Below, piece after piece: positions 9,549 through 18,687 of a stretch of 64,000 nt of DNA. A program made the position numbers and the translations under genes. Origin of the DNA: Propionibacteriales bacterium (lineage in GTDB: Bacteria; Actinomycetota; Actinomycetes; Propionibacteriales; Nocardioidaceae); the NCBI GenBank assembly GCA_026392455.1, contig JAPLCB010000003.1, positions 124,001 through 188,000 of the forward strand. The letters are read 5' to 3'. Position 1 is the first letter of the stretch. Every line of letters starts with the position of its first letter. Under the pieces are notes generated by a model. It was given only the letters and a program-made list of their open reading frames with translations. It did not search any database and was not told the origin of the DNA.

Positions 9549-10031
9549 CTAGGCGTAGGGGTTGTAGCTCGTGACCTTTGTAATGCAGCCACTGTTGTCA
9601 CACACGCCGGAGCCGTCCTTCTCCTCTAGGGTCAGGTGGACGGTTTGGACCTTGTAGCCACCATTCGGAACCGTGACCGAGAAGGTCAGCGATCCGTTGC
9701 CACAACCGTTCGTGTCCTTGGCGAGCAACTGCGGGCCGATCGCATTGTTGGTAGTCGCACTTGTCTTACCTCGAAGCCAGAGGTACGCCCCGGCGCCATC
9801 GGCCGGACAAACATCCGTCACCGAACCTGAGATGACCACGCTGGTCGCGCTGTTCCACGTGATCTTGATCGCCGCCCGCGCCTGGCCGGCTGGGCTTCCA
9901 CCGGCGACGGTGCTCATCGAGAAACTCGACGTCGTTACTGCTTCACTGGCGGGGCCAGTAACCACGAGCGTGAGCACCGTTGCGGCAACGAAGCCCATCC
10001 GACGGCCAACTGTTGCTGGAGCAGAGACCAT
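9549..10031 (-). CDS. Small secreted protein of unknown function
   Basis: 160 residues with an N-terminal signal peptide (basic start GRRMGFVAATVLTLVV then ASEA), and a mature Thr/Ser/Gly-rich, probably beta-rich domain. Four cysteines (in DVCPADG, NGCGNG, GVCDNSGC) could form two disulfides. The start is supported by AGGAAAGG 9-15 bases upstream. Base composition is lower in GC than neighbouring genes, suggesting recent acquisition. It separates ruvB from yajC, a position that holds other genes in related genomes. I do not recognise the family; a role at the cell surface is inference only. Confidence 0.75.
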   Translation of the reverse strand: MVSAPATVGRRMGFVAATVLTLVVTGPASEAVTTSSFSMSTVAGGSPAGQARAAIKITWNSATSVVISGSVTDVCPADGAGAYLWLRGKTSATTNNAIGPQLLAKDTNGCGNGSLTFSVTVPNGGYKVQTVHLTLEEKDGSGVCDNSGCITKVTSYNPYA

Positions 10032-10147
10032 GTCAACACACCTTTCCTGGGGTAATCGCCTCGTTCGAAGCGTGCGTGGACACTCCCCAGCGAGAGTCAG
10101 GTCGACACGGCGCGAGTGCGATCTGTGGAAAAGTGGGGACGCGGTCC

Positions 10148-11257
10148 CTACGAACCGCCGAAGAGGGTCGCCTCGTCGGAGTACGGCGCCACGGCGGGCG
10201 CGCTGAGCCCGAGGTGTGCCCAGGCCGCCGCCGTAGCCACGCGGCCACGAGGCGTCCGGGCGAGCATTCCTTGACGGACCAGGAACGGCTCAGCGACCTC
10301 TTCGACGGTCTCGCGCTCCTCTCCCACAGCGACCGCGAGCGTACTGAGGCCGACCGGGCCCCCGCCGAACTTGAGGCAGAGCGCCTCGAGAACGGCACGG
10401 TCCAACCGGTCCAGGCCGGTCTCGTCGACCTCGAACAGGTCGAGCGCCCGTCGGGCGATGTCGCGGCTCACGACACCGTCGGACCGCACCTGGGCGTAGT
10501 CACGGACCCGGCGGAGCAACCGGTTGGCGATCCGCGGAGTACCGCGCGAGCGCAGCGCGATCTCGGCGGTTCCCTCCGCCAGGGTCTCGACCTCCAGGAG
10601 GCCGGCCGAACGCTTCACGATCAGGTCGAGCTCCGCGGCGGCGTAGAACTCCAGGTGGCCGGTGAACCCGAAGCGGTCACGCAGCGGTCCTGGCAGCAGA
10701 CCGGCCCGGGTGGTGGCACCGACCAGCGTGAACGGCGGGATCTCCAGCGGGATCGCGGTAGCTCCCGGGCCCTTGCCGATCACCACGTCGACCCGGAAGT
10801 CCTCCATCGCGAGGTAGAGCATCTCCTCGGCCGGCCGCGACATCCGGTGGATCTCGTCGACGAAGAGGACGTCGCCCTCGTTCAGCCCCGAGAGGATCGC
10901 CGCCAGGTCACCGGCGTGGGTGATCGCCGGGCCGCTGGTCAACCGCAGCGGCGCGGCCATCTCGGCCGCGATGATCATCGCGAGCGTCGTCTTGCCCAGG
11001 CCGGGCGGACCTGAGAGCAGGACGTGGTCGGAGGTCCGACCCCGGCTGCGGGCCGCCTCCAGTACCAACGAGAGCTGTTCGCGGACACGTTCCTGGCCGA
11101 TCACCTCGTCGAGCGTCCGCGGCCGCAGCGCCGACTCGATCACTCGTTCGTCGGCGTCCGCGTCCACCCCGGTGACCGTGGTGCGTTGTTCGAGGAACTC
11201 CAGCTCGGCGGCCTCCAGGGCTGCCTGGGCGGCTGCTGCCGCGCTCTCCTGCGCCAT
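10148..11257 (-). CDS. ruvB: Holliday junction branch migration helicase RuvB
   Basis: AAA+ motor of the RuvABC resolvasome. The 369 residues contain the Walker [10 protein letters not shown], Walker B DEIHR, sensor loop [18 protein letters not shown] and the C-terminal winged helix ending LFGGS. It is directly downstream of ruvA (1-base gap between genes), in the ruvC-ruvA-ruvB operon under a LexA-type box. Confidence 0.97.
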   Translation of the reverse strand: MAQESAAAAAQAALEAAELEFLEQRTTVTGVDADADERVIESALRPRTLDEVIGQERVREQLSLVLEAARSRGRTSDHVLLSGPPGLGKTTLAMIIAAEMAAPLRLTSGPAITHAGDLAAILSGLNEGDVLFVDEIHRMSRPAEEMLYLAMEDFRVDVVIGKGPGATAIPLEIPPFTLVGATTRAGLLPGPLRDRFGFTGHLEFYAAAELDLIVKRSAGLLEVETLAEGTAEIALRSRGTPRIANRLLRRVRDYAQVRSDGVVSRDIARRALDLFEVDETGLDRLDRAVLEALCLKFGGGPVGLSTLAVAVGEERETVEEVAEPFLVRQGMLARTPRGRVATAAAWAHLGLSAPAVAPYSDEATLFGGS

Positions 11258-11258
11258 C

Positions 11259-11858
11259 TCAGGCCCTGCTCAAGGTCTGGAGCGCCAACCGCAGCAGGGT
11301 GCCGACGTCGGGGGTGTCACCGGCCTGCGGCGTGACCGCGGCGACCGCTCGGTCGGCCTCCTTGCCGGTCCACCCGAGCCCGACGAGACCCCCGTGCACC
11401 TGGCTGGCCCAGTCGTTCACCGGAGCCGAGCCGGTCGGGATGGACGACGGCGAGGTGGGCGCCCCAATCCGGTCGCGGAGCTCCAGGATGATCCGTTGCG
11501 CACCCTTCTGGCCGATCCCGGGCACGCTGGTGAGGGTCTTGACGTCATCGCTGCTGACCGCGCGCCTGATCGTCTCGGGCGGGAGCACGGCGAGCATCGC
11601 CTGGGCGACCTTCGGGCCGACGCCGCTCGCCGTCTGCACCAGCTCGAACATCTGCTTCTCGTCGTCGTCAGCGAACCCGAACAGGGTCAACGAGTCCTCC
11701 CGCACGACCATGCTGGTCGGGAGCGTGGCCATCGCACCCCGGCGCAGGTCCGCCAACGTGTTCGGGGTGCACTGCAGCTCGAGGCCGACGCCACCGACCT
11801 CGAGGACTGCTGAGGTGAGGCCGACGGCGGCCACCGTCCCTCGTACGAACGCGATCAC
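11259..11858 (-). CDS. ruvA: Holliday junction branch migration protein RuvA
   Basis: Junction-recognition subunit of RuvAB. From the GTG at 11858 it is 199 residues: the N-terminal OB fold [13 protein letters not shown], helix-hairpin-helix motifs ([16 protein letters not shown] and [18 protein letters not shown]) and the C-terminal domain III that contacts RuvB. AGGAGG lies 6 bases upstream of the GTG, and the start overlaps the ruvC stop by four bases (GTGA). A longer upstream reading frame runs through ruvC and was rejected. Confidence 0.95.
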   Translation of the reverse strand: MIAFVRGTVAAVGLTSAVLEVGGVGLELQCTPNTLADLRRGAMATLPTSMVVREDSLTLFGFADDDEKQMFELVQTASGVGPKVAQAMLAVLPPETIRRAVSSDDVKTLTSVPGIGQKGAQRIILELRDRIGAPTSPSSIPTGSAPVNDWASQVHGGLVGLGWTGKEADRAVAAVTPQAGDTPDVGTLLRLALQTLSRA

Positions 11859-12379
11859 GAAGGACCTCCTGCTTGCGCTGCTACCGCAGCCTGGATCCGG
11901 GTGCTGGCGGTCCCCCGCCAGAGGTGGCAGATGGCCAGGGCGAGGGCGTCGGCAGCGTCCGCCGGCTTCGGGGGCGCGTCCAGACGCAGGAGCCGGGTCA
12001 CCATCGCCCCGACCTGCGCCTTGTCGGCGCGACCGCTGCCGGTGACCGCGGCCTTGACCTCGCTGGGCGTGTGCATCGCCACCGGGATCCCCCGGCTCGA
12101 CGCGGCCACCAGTGCCAGCCCGCTGACCTGGGCGGTGCCCATCACGGTCCTGAGGTTCGCCTGCGCGAAGACCCGTTCGACAGCGACCGCGTCCGGCGAG
12201 GTCGCGTCGATCCAGGCCTCGATCCCCCGGGAGATCAGCAGCAGGCGGTGCTCGATCGGGAGGTCGGCCGACGTCTTGATCACGCCGACCTCGACCAGGG
12301 TCAGCGGTCGCCCCACGCGCCCGTCGACCACGCCGACCCCGCACCGGGTCAGCCCGGGGTCGATGCCGAGAACGCGCAT
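11855..12379 (-). CDS. ruvC: Crossover junction endodeoxyribonuclease RuvC
   Basis: Holliday junction resolvase, 174 residues. It begins [20 protein letters not shown] with the first catalytic Asp in IDPG, then [11 protein letters not shown] (second acidic residue), and ends with [13 protein letters not shown] (the third/fourth acidic cluster). It is the first gene of ruvCAB; the LexA-type palindrome at 12408-12421 lies 29 bases upstream of its start, consistent with SOS control. Confidence 0.96.
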   Translation of the reverse strand: MRVLGIDPGLTRCGVGVVDGRVGRPLTLVEVGVIKTSADLPIEHRLLLISRGIEAWIDATSPDAVAVERVFAQANLRTVMGTAQVSGLALVAASSRGIPVAMHTPSEVKAAVTGSGRADKAQVGAMVTRLLRLDAPPKPADAADALALAICHLWRGTASTRIQAAVAAQAGGPS

Positions 12380-12407
12380 GGCTGGTCACTCCTGGCTCAC
12401 TGTCGTA

Positions 12408-12421
12408 CGAACACCTGTTCG
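12408..12421. promoter_or_regulatory. LexA (SOS box) operator upstream of ruvCAB
   Basis: CGAACACCTGTTCG is a perfect CGAAC-N4-GTTCG palindrome, the actinobacterial/Gram-positive LexA box core. It is placed 29-42 bases before the ruvC start. The ruv genes are known LexA targets in many bacteria. Confidence 0.85.
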
Positions 12422-12489
12422 GACAAACCTAACCGGTGGACGGGCATCGAGCGCGAGCGACACTCCGGTCCGCGCTGGTCGAGGTCGGC

Positions 12490-13254
12490 TCAGGCGTCCA
12501 GGGCCGCCATGATCTCGTCAGAGATGTCGAAGTTCGCGAAGACGTTCTGGACGTCGTCGAGGTCCTCCAGCGCATCCACCAGCTTGAGCACCTTGGCCGC
12601 ACCGTCGGCGTCGAGCTCGACCTGCATCGAGGGCACGAAGTTCGCGTCAGCAGAGTCGTAGTCGATCCCGGCGGCCTGCAGCGCGGTCCGCACCTCGACC
12701 AGGTCGGTGGCCTGGCTGACGACCTCGAAGGCACCGTCCAGGTCGTTGACGTCCTCAGCACCGGCGTCCATGGTCGCCTCCAGGACGTCGTCCTCGGAGA
12801 CGTTCTTGCCGTCCTGCTCGACAGGGACGATCACGATGCCCATCCGGTGGAAGAGGTAGGCGACCGATCCCGGGTCGGCGAGCGAGCCGCCGTTGCGGGT
12901 CATCGCGGTACGGACCTCCATCGCGGCACGGTTCTTGTTGTCGGTCAGGCACTCGATCAGCACGGCGACACCGTTCGGGCCGTAGCCCTCGTACATGATC
13001 GTCGAGTAGTCGGCCCCGCCGGCCTCGGCACCCGAGCCACGCTTCACCGCGCGGTCGATGTTGTCCTTGGTGACCGAGGACTTCTTCGCCTTCTGGATGG
13101 CGTCGAACAGGGTCGGGTTGCCGGTCGGGTCGCCGCCGCCCATCCGGGCTGCGACCTCGATGTTCTTGATGAGCTTGGTGTTCATCTTGCTGCGCTTGGC
13201 GTCGACGATCGCCTTCTTGTGCTTGGTCGTCGCCCATTTGGAGTGGCCGGACAT
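12490..13254 (-). CDS. YebC/PmpR-family protein (TACO1-like)
   Basis: 254 residues starting [23 protein letters not shown], the strong YebC signature, with the three-domain length and the acidic C-terminal part. The family was long called a transcriptional regulator; recent work ties YebC to relief of ribosome stalling at proline-rich stretches (family knowledge). It lies between pdxT and ruvC as in other actinobacteria. Confidence 0.93.
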   Translation of the reverse strand: MSGHSKWATTKHKKAIVDAKRSKMNTKLIKNIEVAARMGGGDPTGNPTLFDAIQKAKKSSVTKDNIDRAVKRGSGAEAGGADYSTIMYEGYGPNGVAVLIECLTDNKNRAAMEVRTAMTRNGGSLADPGSVAYLFHRMGIVIVPVEQDGKNVSEDDVLEATMDAGAEDVNDLDGAFEVVSQATDLVEVRTALQAAGIDYDSADANFVPSMQVELDADGAAKVLKLVDALEDLDDVQNVFANFDISDEIMAALDA

Positions 13255-13286
13255 GAACCCGCCCTTTCTTGATCGCGGAGTCTTTC

Positions 13287-13898
13287 CTACTGCTGCAGTA
13301 CGAGGTCGACGAAGGACTGGTGGATCGACAGGTCCGACCCGACCTCCGGGTGGAAGGACGTCGCCATCACCTGTCCCTGACGGACGGCCACGATCCTACC
13401 GTCGGCGCGCGGATCGGCACCGGCACCACGGACCCGGGCCAGCACCTCGACAGCCGGACCGGCGCTCTCGACCCACGGAGCCCGGATGAAGACGGCGTGC
13501 ACCGGGGCCTCGACGCCGACGAAGTCCACGGTGGCCTCGAAGGAGTCGACCTGCCGACCGAACGCGTTGCGCCGCACCGTGATGTCGAGACCACCGAGCG
13601 TCTCCTGGTCGGCGGTACCGTCCTCGACACGGTCGGCGAGCATGATCATCCCGGCACAGGTGCCGAAGGCCGGCATCCCGTCGGCGATCCTCTTCTGGAG
13701 CGGCTCGAAGAGGTCGAAAGCCCGGGCCAGCTTGAACATCGTGGTGCTCTCACCGCCCGGGATGACCAGGCCCTGGCAGCGCTCCAGCTCCTCGGGGCGG
13801 CGTACGCCGACGGCGTCGACCCCGAGCGCGTGCAGCGCAGCAAGGTGCTCACGGACGTCGCCCTGGAGGGCGAAGACACCGATGGTGGGAGCAGTCAC
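13287..13898 (-). CDS. pdxT: Pyridoxal 5'-phosphate synthase glutaminase subunit PdxT
   Basis: Class I glutaminase that feeds ammonia to PdxS for PLP synthesis. 203 residues with the [13 protein letters not shown] start, the oxyanion GGESTTM motif, the nucleophile Cys in AFGTCAGMI and the His/Glu pair in SFHPEVG. It starts with GTG. Its partner pdxS is not adjacent but lies 11.8 kb away at 25661-26587. The gene immediately upstream on the same strand is a signal peptidase only 30 bases away, so pdxT may be co-transcribed with the exported-protein cluster. Confidence 0.95.
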   Translation of the reverse strand: MTAPTIGVFALQGDVREHLAALHALGVDAVGVRRPEELERCQGLVIPGGESTTMFKLARAFDLFEPLQKRIADGMPAFGTCAGMIMLADRVEDGTADQETLGGLDITVRRNAFGRQVDSFEATVDFVGVEAPVHAVFIRAPWVESAGPAVEVLARVRGAGADPRADGRIVAVRQGQVMATSFHPEVGSDLSIHQSFVDLVLQQ

Positions 13899-13928
13899 CG
13901 GCCCATCATTCCAGGTACGCCGAGGGCC

Positions 13929-14798
13929 TCAGACCGGCACCGGGTGCGCGGGTACCGGGAAGCTACGCCGCCTGCGCAGGGAGGAAGTCAGGGCCGGCAC
14001 GAAGCACAGTCCGACCAGGACCACCCACCACGTGGTCGGAACCGCGGGACCGATGCTGACGGTGAAGCGGCGCGCCGAACGATCCGGGTCGGTGGCCGGG
14101 GCGACCACGGCGCCCACCTGGCCGTCGCGGAGCACGACGCTCTCGCCCCCGGGCGCGGAGATCCGAACCGGGAGCAGCCCGGTGGCGACGTACGTGGCTC
14201 GGGCCTGGTCCCCGTCGGGAACGAACGCCATCTGCTCGGCGCCGGTCAGCGGACGGTGCACCACCAACGCGGCCACGATCACCAGCGCCCCGCCGACGAC
14301 GGCCACCGGCAGTCGCAGCTCCCGGTCCCGGAGCCGGGTGCAGACACTCAGCACCAGCCCCCCACCCAGCAGCAGGATCGGCGCGGCCAGGACCAACCAG
14401 CCGGCGCCGGGCATCCGCAGGACGGTCTTGCCGACGACCTGCTCCGGCGAGATCCGCCACGGGTCCGGCGCACTGATCCGCCCCTGGGTGCTCAGGGTGC
14501 CGTCCGGGTTGATCGCACGGATCTCGTGGCTGTAGGTGATCCCCCTGGGGCCCACCGATCCCGGTGGCCGGAAGGTCACCAGGTCGCCGGGACGCAGCGA
14601 CTCGAACGCCACCGGCTTGACCCAGAGCAGCGTCCCGACCGGGGCGACCGTCCCCATCGACGGGGTCTCCACCCGGACCCAAGTACCTCCGTCGAGGCGC
14701 CAGAACGCGAGCACCGAGGTGAGCGCGACCAGCACGGCAACGCCGCACCACGGCAGCCAGCCGGAGAGCCGTACCCGGTCGCGGACCTGCGGCGTCAT
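13929..14798 (-). CDS. ER-type signal peptidase I (SipW-like), long C-terminal extension
   Basis: 289 residues. One N-terminal TM (about 14-33) precedes the catalytic Ser47 in ETPSMG. The general base position has His91 (ITYSHEIRAI) instead of Lys, the hallmark of SipW/archaeal/ER-type signal peptidases. A second hydrophobic stretch (WLVLAAPILLLGGGLVLSV) follows, then further membrane segments and a soluble domain of about 70 residues, ending in a last TM (TWWVVLVGLCFVPALTSS). This makes it longer than the usual SipW. ATG at 14798 overlaps the stop of the LamG protein gene by four bases. Inferred role: cleavage of the alternate signal peptides of the cluster cargo. Confidence 0.8.
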   Translation of the reverse strand: MTPQVRDRVRLSGWLPWCGVAVLVALTSVLAFWRLDGGTWVRVETPSMGTVAPVGTLLWVKPVAFESLRPGDLVTFRPPGSVGPRGITYSHEIRAINPDGTLSTQGRISAPDPWRISPEQVVGKTVLRMPGAGWLVLAAPILLLGGGLVLSVCTRLRDRELRLPVAVVGGALVIVAALVVHRPLTGAEQMAFVPDGDQARATYVATGLLPVRISAPGGESVVLRDGQVGAVVAPATDPDRSARRFTVSIGPAVPTTWWVVLVGLCFVPALTSSLRRRRSFPVPAHPVPV

Positions 14799-16180
14799 CC
14801 GAGCACCACCGCCCCCGAGCCGGTCCAGCTGAAGGTCGCCTGCCACGAGGATCCCGCGGGAGCGGCCTGGATCCGATGGGCCAGCGGTAGCAGCAGGCGG
14901 AGCCCGGCGATGTAGGCGTTCCAGGTGGCATCCCGCGACAGCGCGATCGTCGAGGTCTGGCTGCCGCCGACCGACGGCGCCGTCACAGCGTGCCAGGTCC
15001 CGTCGGCGAACGCCGAGAGCTTGGTTCCGGCACTCGCGACGGTGCCGGCCGGGGACGTCGTGGTCCAACCGAGATCGATCATCGTGCACGGCGACGTCGC
15101 CCCGATCACCGGCAGGGTCCCGGCGTACGTCGTCGTGCCGGCGTCGTCCAGCGGCCAGAAGTGCGCGATGCCGGAGAGCCCGAGCACCGCGGTCGCGTAG
15201 GCACTGCTCGAGGCCGCGCCCACCAGGGTGTTGCGGGTGGCCGAGCTGACCGTCGCCGTTGTCGTGAAGGCTCCCGCCAACGACCCGGGCAGTGTTGCTG
15301 CCGGCGCACTCCCGACCCCCGTGAAGTCTCCCCAACCGAGGTGCCAGTACGCACTCCCCCCGGTCAGCGCGGAGAGGCCCAGACCACTGACGCCGGCAGC
15401 ACTGTCGACGTACAGGGTCGGGGTCGAGAGGATCGTCGCGGCGACGCTGAGCACGGCCAGGTGCCAGGCGCCGTCGTTGTACGCCGAGGCGGAGACACCG
15501 CTGCTGGAGGTGCCGAGCGTGCCGGTCACGCGGAAGCGGACCTTGCCCGCCGTGTCCATCCACAGCAACGGGGAGCCGGCTGCCGACGACCCGTCGACCG
15601 GACTGGCGTCGAGGCTCATCAGCGGGCCCCCGGAGGCGTAGCCGTTGGCCACCTTGAACCAGACGCCGAGGGCGTAGCTGCCGCCCAGCAGCGTGCCCGT
15701 GTTGGTCGCCACCACGTCCGCGGCGTAGGCGCCGCCCGAGAGGGTGACAGCGCCGGCCCCGCCCCACGGGTCGGTCTGCTGGAAGGTGGTGGTGTAGCGG
15801 GGCAGCATCGGATCCGCAGCGGTCTTGCTGTTGGCGACCTGCACCGGCCCGCACGACGTGGACCGGAACTCCGAGACCAGTTGACTATCGGTCAGGGTGC
15901 CGGCGTTGGTGACGGTGTCGGCGGCGCTCTGCGTCGATCCGCTGGACGCTCCTCCCGGAGCCGGCGTGCCGGAGCAGGCGACGGTCCCCGCGTTCCGCGC
16001 AGACAGCGAGCACGACGAGGACGGATAGGTGTGGCTGAAGGCGAGCGCCGCACTGACCGCGTCGTTGGTCTGGTTCGCGACCGAGCCCGCCGACCAACCG
16101 CTGAACGTCGCCCCCGTCCCGGTCAGGAGCAACGCCACGGCCGCACCGGACAGGTAGGACGCCGCACGCAGAGGAGTCAT
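14795..16180 (-). CDS. Secreted LamG-like (concanavalin fold) protein with alternate signal peptide
   Basis: 461 residues. The N terminus (LSGAAVALLLTGTGATFSGWSAGS) resembles the SipW-type leader of its neighbours, with a small-residue TM and an FSGW motif just after it. The body at about 120-300 has a LamG/jelly-roll layout: ALGVWFKVANGY, LLWMDTAGKVRFRV, YNDGAWHLAVLSV, TLYVDSAAGVSGLG, AYWHLGWGDF. The C terminus is Ser/Thr/Ala-rich with two Cys. LamG domains bind glycans or proteins. There is no sorting motif, so it may be released or assembled with the other cargo. It is separated from the next upstream cargo gene by 4 bases. Confidence 0.72.
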   Translation of the reverse strand: MTPLRAASYLSGAAVALLLTGTGATFSGWSAGSVANQTNDAVSAALAFSHTYPSSSCSLSARNAGTVACSGTPAPGGASSGSTQSAADTVTNAGTLTDSQLVSEFRSTSCGPVQVANSKTAADPMLPRYTTTFQQTDPWGGAGAVTLSGGAYAADVVATNTGTLLGGSYALGVWFKVANGYASGGPLMSLDASPVDGSSAAGSPLLWMDTAGKVRFRVTGTLGTSSSGVSASAYNDGAWHLAVLSVAATILSTPTLYVDSAAGVSGLGLSALTGGSAYWHLGWGDFTGVGSAPAATLPGSLAGAFTTTATVSSATRNTLVGAASSSAYATAVLGLSGIAHFWPLDDAGTTTYAGTLPVIGATSPCTMIDLGWTTTSPAGTVASAGTKLSAFADGTWHAVTAPSVGGSQTSTIALSRDATWNAYIAGLRLLLPLAHRIQAAPAGSSWQATFSWTGSGAVVLG

Positions 16181-16184
16181 CAGC

Positions 16185-16856
16185 TCAGGCGTTGAGGGTC
16201 CACGTCAGCGGCTGGCTGGCGGTGATCCCCTGGGCCAGGACGGAGGCGCCGGAGATGAGCACGACCGTGAACCGGCAGGTGAACGAGGCCCCGGCCGCGA
16301 TCGTCGCGGTGTGCGTGAGCGTGGCCGGGATGCTCGACGGTGCTCCGGCCAGGTACTTGAGGTCCGACCACGCGGAACCCGCGGAGTAGGTGGCTCCGTC
16401 CGAGCAGCTGACCGCCACCGTCAGGTCACCGCTGGTGCACACGTTCGCTGCCGGCGGGGTCCCGGACCCTGCCGTCGGCGACTGCGAGCAGGATCCGGCC
16501 GTCAGCACGAACGTCGACGCCGCGGCCGACCCGACGTTGCTGAACACCACGTCGACGGCCTGGCTCCCACCCGGCGACAGCGGCGAGGAGGTCCCGCCGT
16601 ACTTGTTGATCGTGCTGCAGGTGTAGCTGTTGGCAGCGCCGCTGCTGGACAGGCAGGTCTGAGGGCCCGGGCCGACCTCGCGCAGGATCACGGCCGAGGC
16701 GGTCGCCACGGTGTTGGTGTCGTTGCTGATCACCGCGCTCGTCCACGACGACAACGTCCCGCTGACGCCGAGGGTGAGAATCACCGCCGCGATACCACCA
16801 CTGATCAGCGCGAGCCGAGTGGCCCGCGCCGATCCGGTACCCGCGCCGGTCGTCAT
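16185..16856 (-). CDS. TasA/SipW-dependent-type exported protein, paralog B
   Basis: 223 residues from the ATG at 16856. N-terminal leader LALISGGIAAVILTLGVSGTLSSWTSAVISND, then a Thr/Ser/Ala-rich beta domain with six Cys, the motif CSTINKYGG shared with its upstream neighbour, and a closing strand QPLTWTLNA. It is clearly a tandem paralog of the 16865-17530 product (same leader, same NKYGG motif, same C-terminal WTL strand). Family knowledge: small proteins with a leader followed by [FY/S]W[ST] are exported by SipW-type peptidases and may form fibres (TasA); polymerisation here is inference. Confidence 0.7.
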   Translation of the reverse strand: MTTGAGTGSARATRLALISGGIAAVILTLGVSGTLSSWTSAVISNDTNTVATASAVILREVGPGPQTCLSSSGAANSYTCSTINKYGGTSSPLSPGGSQAVDVVFSNVGSAAASTFVLTAGSCSQSPTAGSGTPPAANVCTSGDLTVAVSCSDGATYSAGSAWSDLKYLAGAPSSIPATLTHTATIAAGASFTCRFTVVLISGASVLAQGITASQPLTWTLNA

Positions 16857-16864
16857 GGTGCCCC

Positions 16865-17530
16865 TCAGACCGCGTCGAGGGTCCAGGTCACCGGCTGGGC
16901 GACCTGCGATCCGGAGTCGACCGGCGGCGAGTTCGCCGCCAGCAGGGTGGTGAACCGGCAGGTGATCGCTGATGCCGACGCTGCGGCCAACGCAGGGGCG
17001 GACGTCCAGGACTTGCCGACCAGCGAGCCCGGGGCGACGGCTGACTGACCCAGCGCGGCGACGAGCGCACCTGCGTTGTACGTCGCGCCGGTCGAGCACG
17101 AGACGCTCACCGTCAGGTCACCGTCGACGCAGAGGTCGATCCCGCCGGTTCCGTTGGTCGGGGTGCAGGTTCCTGGAAGGTAGGAGAAGGTGTTGCCGAC
17201 CGCGGTGCCCGGGTTGCTGAAGGTCACGTCGACAACCTCGTCGTCGCCGGGCGACATCGACCCGTTCCCGCCGTACTTGTTGATCGTCGAGCACGCCGAG
17301 TCGGTGTTGTTCTGGCTGCTGGTGGTGTCGCAGGTACTCACGCCGTCGGTCTCGACGAGGGCAAGGTAGGTCGCTGTCGCACCCGCGGTGTTGTCGTCGT
17401 TGGTGATCACGGCAGACGTCCAGGACGACAGCGTGCCGTTCACTCCCAGCACCAGGACGAGCGCAGCTGCTGCGCCGCTCCCCCAGAGCGCGAGGGTACG
17501 TCGGGTCGGTCGTGCGGTTGCGTTGTCCAT
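16865..17530 (-). CDS. TasA/SipW-dependent-type exported protein, paralog A
   Basis: 221 residues. Basic N terminus (ATARPTRRT), hydrophobic leader (LALWGSGAAAALVLVLGV), then NGTLSSWTSAVITND, the same post-leader motif as its downstream paralog. Contains CSTINKYGG and ends QPVTWTLDAV. Several paired cysteines suggest disulfides. A good ribosome-binding site (AAAGGGAG) lies about 8 bases before the ATG. The 80-bp gap upstream is the largest inside the cluster and could hold an internal promoter or processing site. Confidence 0.7.
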   Translation of the reverse strand: MDNATARPTRRTLALWGSGAAAALVLVLGVNGTLSSWTSAVITNDDNTAGATATYLALVETDGVSTCDTTSSQNNTDSACSTINKYGGNGSMSPGDDEVVDVTFSNPGTAVGNTFSYLPGTCTPTNGTGGIDLCVDGDLTVSVSCSTGATYNAGALVAALGQSAVAPGSLVGKSWTSAPALAAASASAITCRFTTLLAANSPPVDSGSQVAQPVTWTLDAV

Positions 17531-17610
17531 GATCGAGCTCCCTTTGGGGCCCGTCCGTGGACCCCGTCATGACCCTTATCGGGCTGTCGGGACCTCGACC
17601 TGAGGGAAAA

Positions 17611-18687
17611 TCAGAAAGTGCAGGTCTTGGAGTTGTTCTTGCCGGCGAAGCTGGCGACCTTCGCGGTCGACTCCACGCCCCCGGTCACGGCGACGAGGTT
17701 GATCTTGCCGGCCACGTCGTTGAACGGGGCGCTGACGCCGGTACGGGCGGTGCCCGCGAACACAGTCGGCGGCGGAACCGTGGTGTTGGACGGGACCAGG
17801 TTGGTGTAGGTCAGCTTGAAGCTGTCCGGATTACCTGTTCCGGACCAGGTCCAGGTCAGCGTGTAACCCGACTCGCCGTTCGCTGAAGCACAAGCCGTGA
17901 TCACCGGCGCGACGGGCGGCGCCACCACCCACGTACCCGAGGTGATCGTCGTACCGGACACATCGGCCGGGTCGGTCCAGTACGCCCACGTCGACTGGGC
18001 GAAGCCGGTCAGTCCGACCGCGGCGAGGCCGACGACGACTCCGGCGACCAGCGCACGCCGCGGCCCGCGACCACGAGGTTCCCGGGCAACGGTCATGCCC
18101 TCAGCCAGGATCGGCGGCCGGAGGTAGCCACGGGCCGGGGTCAGCGCGACGGCCGGTCCGCGGTCGCCCGACGGCGTTCCGCTCGACCCTCCGGTGTCCT
18201 TGCGACGCGCGATCAGCACGAGCATCAGGGCGACGTACCCGGCGAGCAGGTAGCTGCCCGGAGCGTGCGACAGCCAGTTGACGGCGTACCCCGCCTGCGG
18301 GACGGCGAACAGCAGCCGGGGCGCAGAGGTGACCTGGTAGAGGGTCTCGTCCGGTGTCGTGTTCGCGTCACCCTTCAGCTGCAGGGTGGCGGTGTCGACG
18401 TGGTGGGTGACGTTGACGACGCGGTGGGTGACCTTCTGGTCGGTCTTCGTGGTGACCGTCACGACGTCCCCGATGCGGATGTCCGGGGCATCGGTCGAGC
18501 GGGAGAACCCGAGCGAACCGGCGGTGACGTCCGGTCCCATCGATCCGGAGCGGAAGATCAGGGGCCGGATCCCGGTGACCAGAGCGAGGACCGTGAGCAG
18601 CGCGCACACCACACCCAGGACGGCGGTCACGCTCAGCGCTACCCGGCCCGCCCGGTGCAGCGCGCGTGCGACTCGAGGACTCATCAC
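17611..18687 (-). CDS. Signal peptidase (SipW-type) fused to a TasA-like cargo domain
   Basis: 358 residues in two parts. Residues 1-165: signal peptidase with TM1 (about 15-38), Ser49 in RSGSMGP, His88 in VTHRV, the GDANTTPDE acidic motif and a second TM (146-161). Residues 205-358: a basic stretch (RGRGPRR), a new hydrophobic leader (ALVAGVVVGLAAVGLTGF), then STWAYWTDPADVSGTTITSG, matching the post-leader motif of the neighbouring cargo, followed by a fibronectin-like domain ending SKTCTF. An in-frame ATG at 18096 with GAGGG four bases upstream could give a separate 161-residue cargo, so this may be a fusion or a two-start gene. Start overlaps the upstream stop by four bases. Confidence 0.72.
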   Translation of the reverse strand: MMSPRVARALHRAGRVALSVTAVLGVVCALLTVLALVTGIRPLIFRSGSMGPDVTAGSLGFSRSTDAPDIRIGDVVTVTTKTDQKVTHRVVNVTHHVDTATLQLKGDANTTPDETLYQVTSAPRLLFAVPQAGYAVNWLSHAPGSYLLAGYVALMLVLIARRKDTGGSSGTPSGDRGPAVALTPARGYLRPPILAEGMTVAREPRGRGPRRALVAGVVVGLAAVGLTGFAQSTWAYWTDPADVSGTTITSGTWVVAPPVAPVITACASANGESGYTLTWTWSGTGNPDSFKLTYTNLVPSNTTVPPPTVFAGTARTGVSAPFNDVAGKINLVAVTGGVESTAKVASFAGKNNSKTCTF

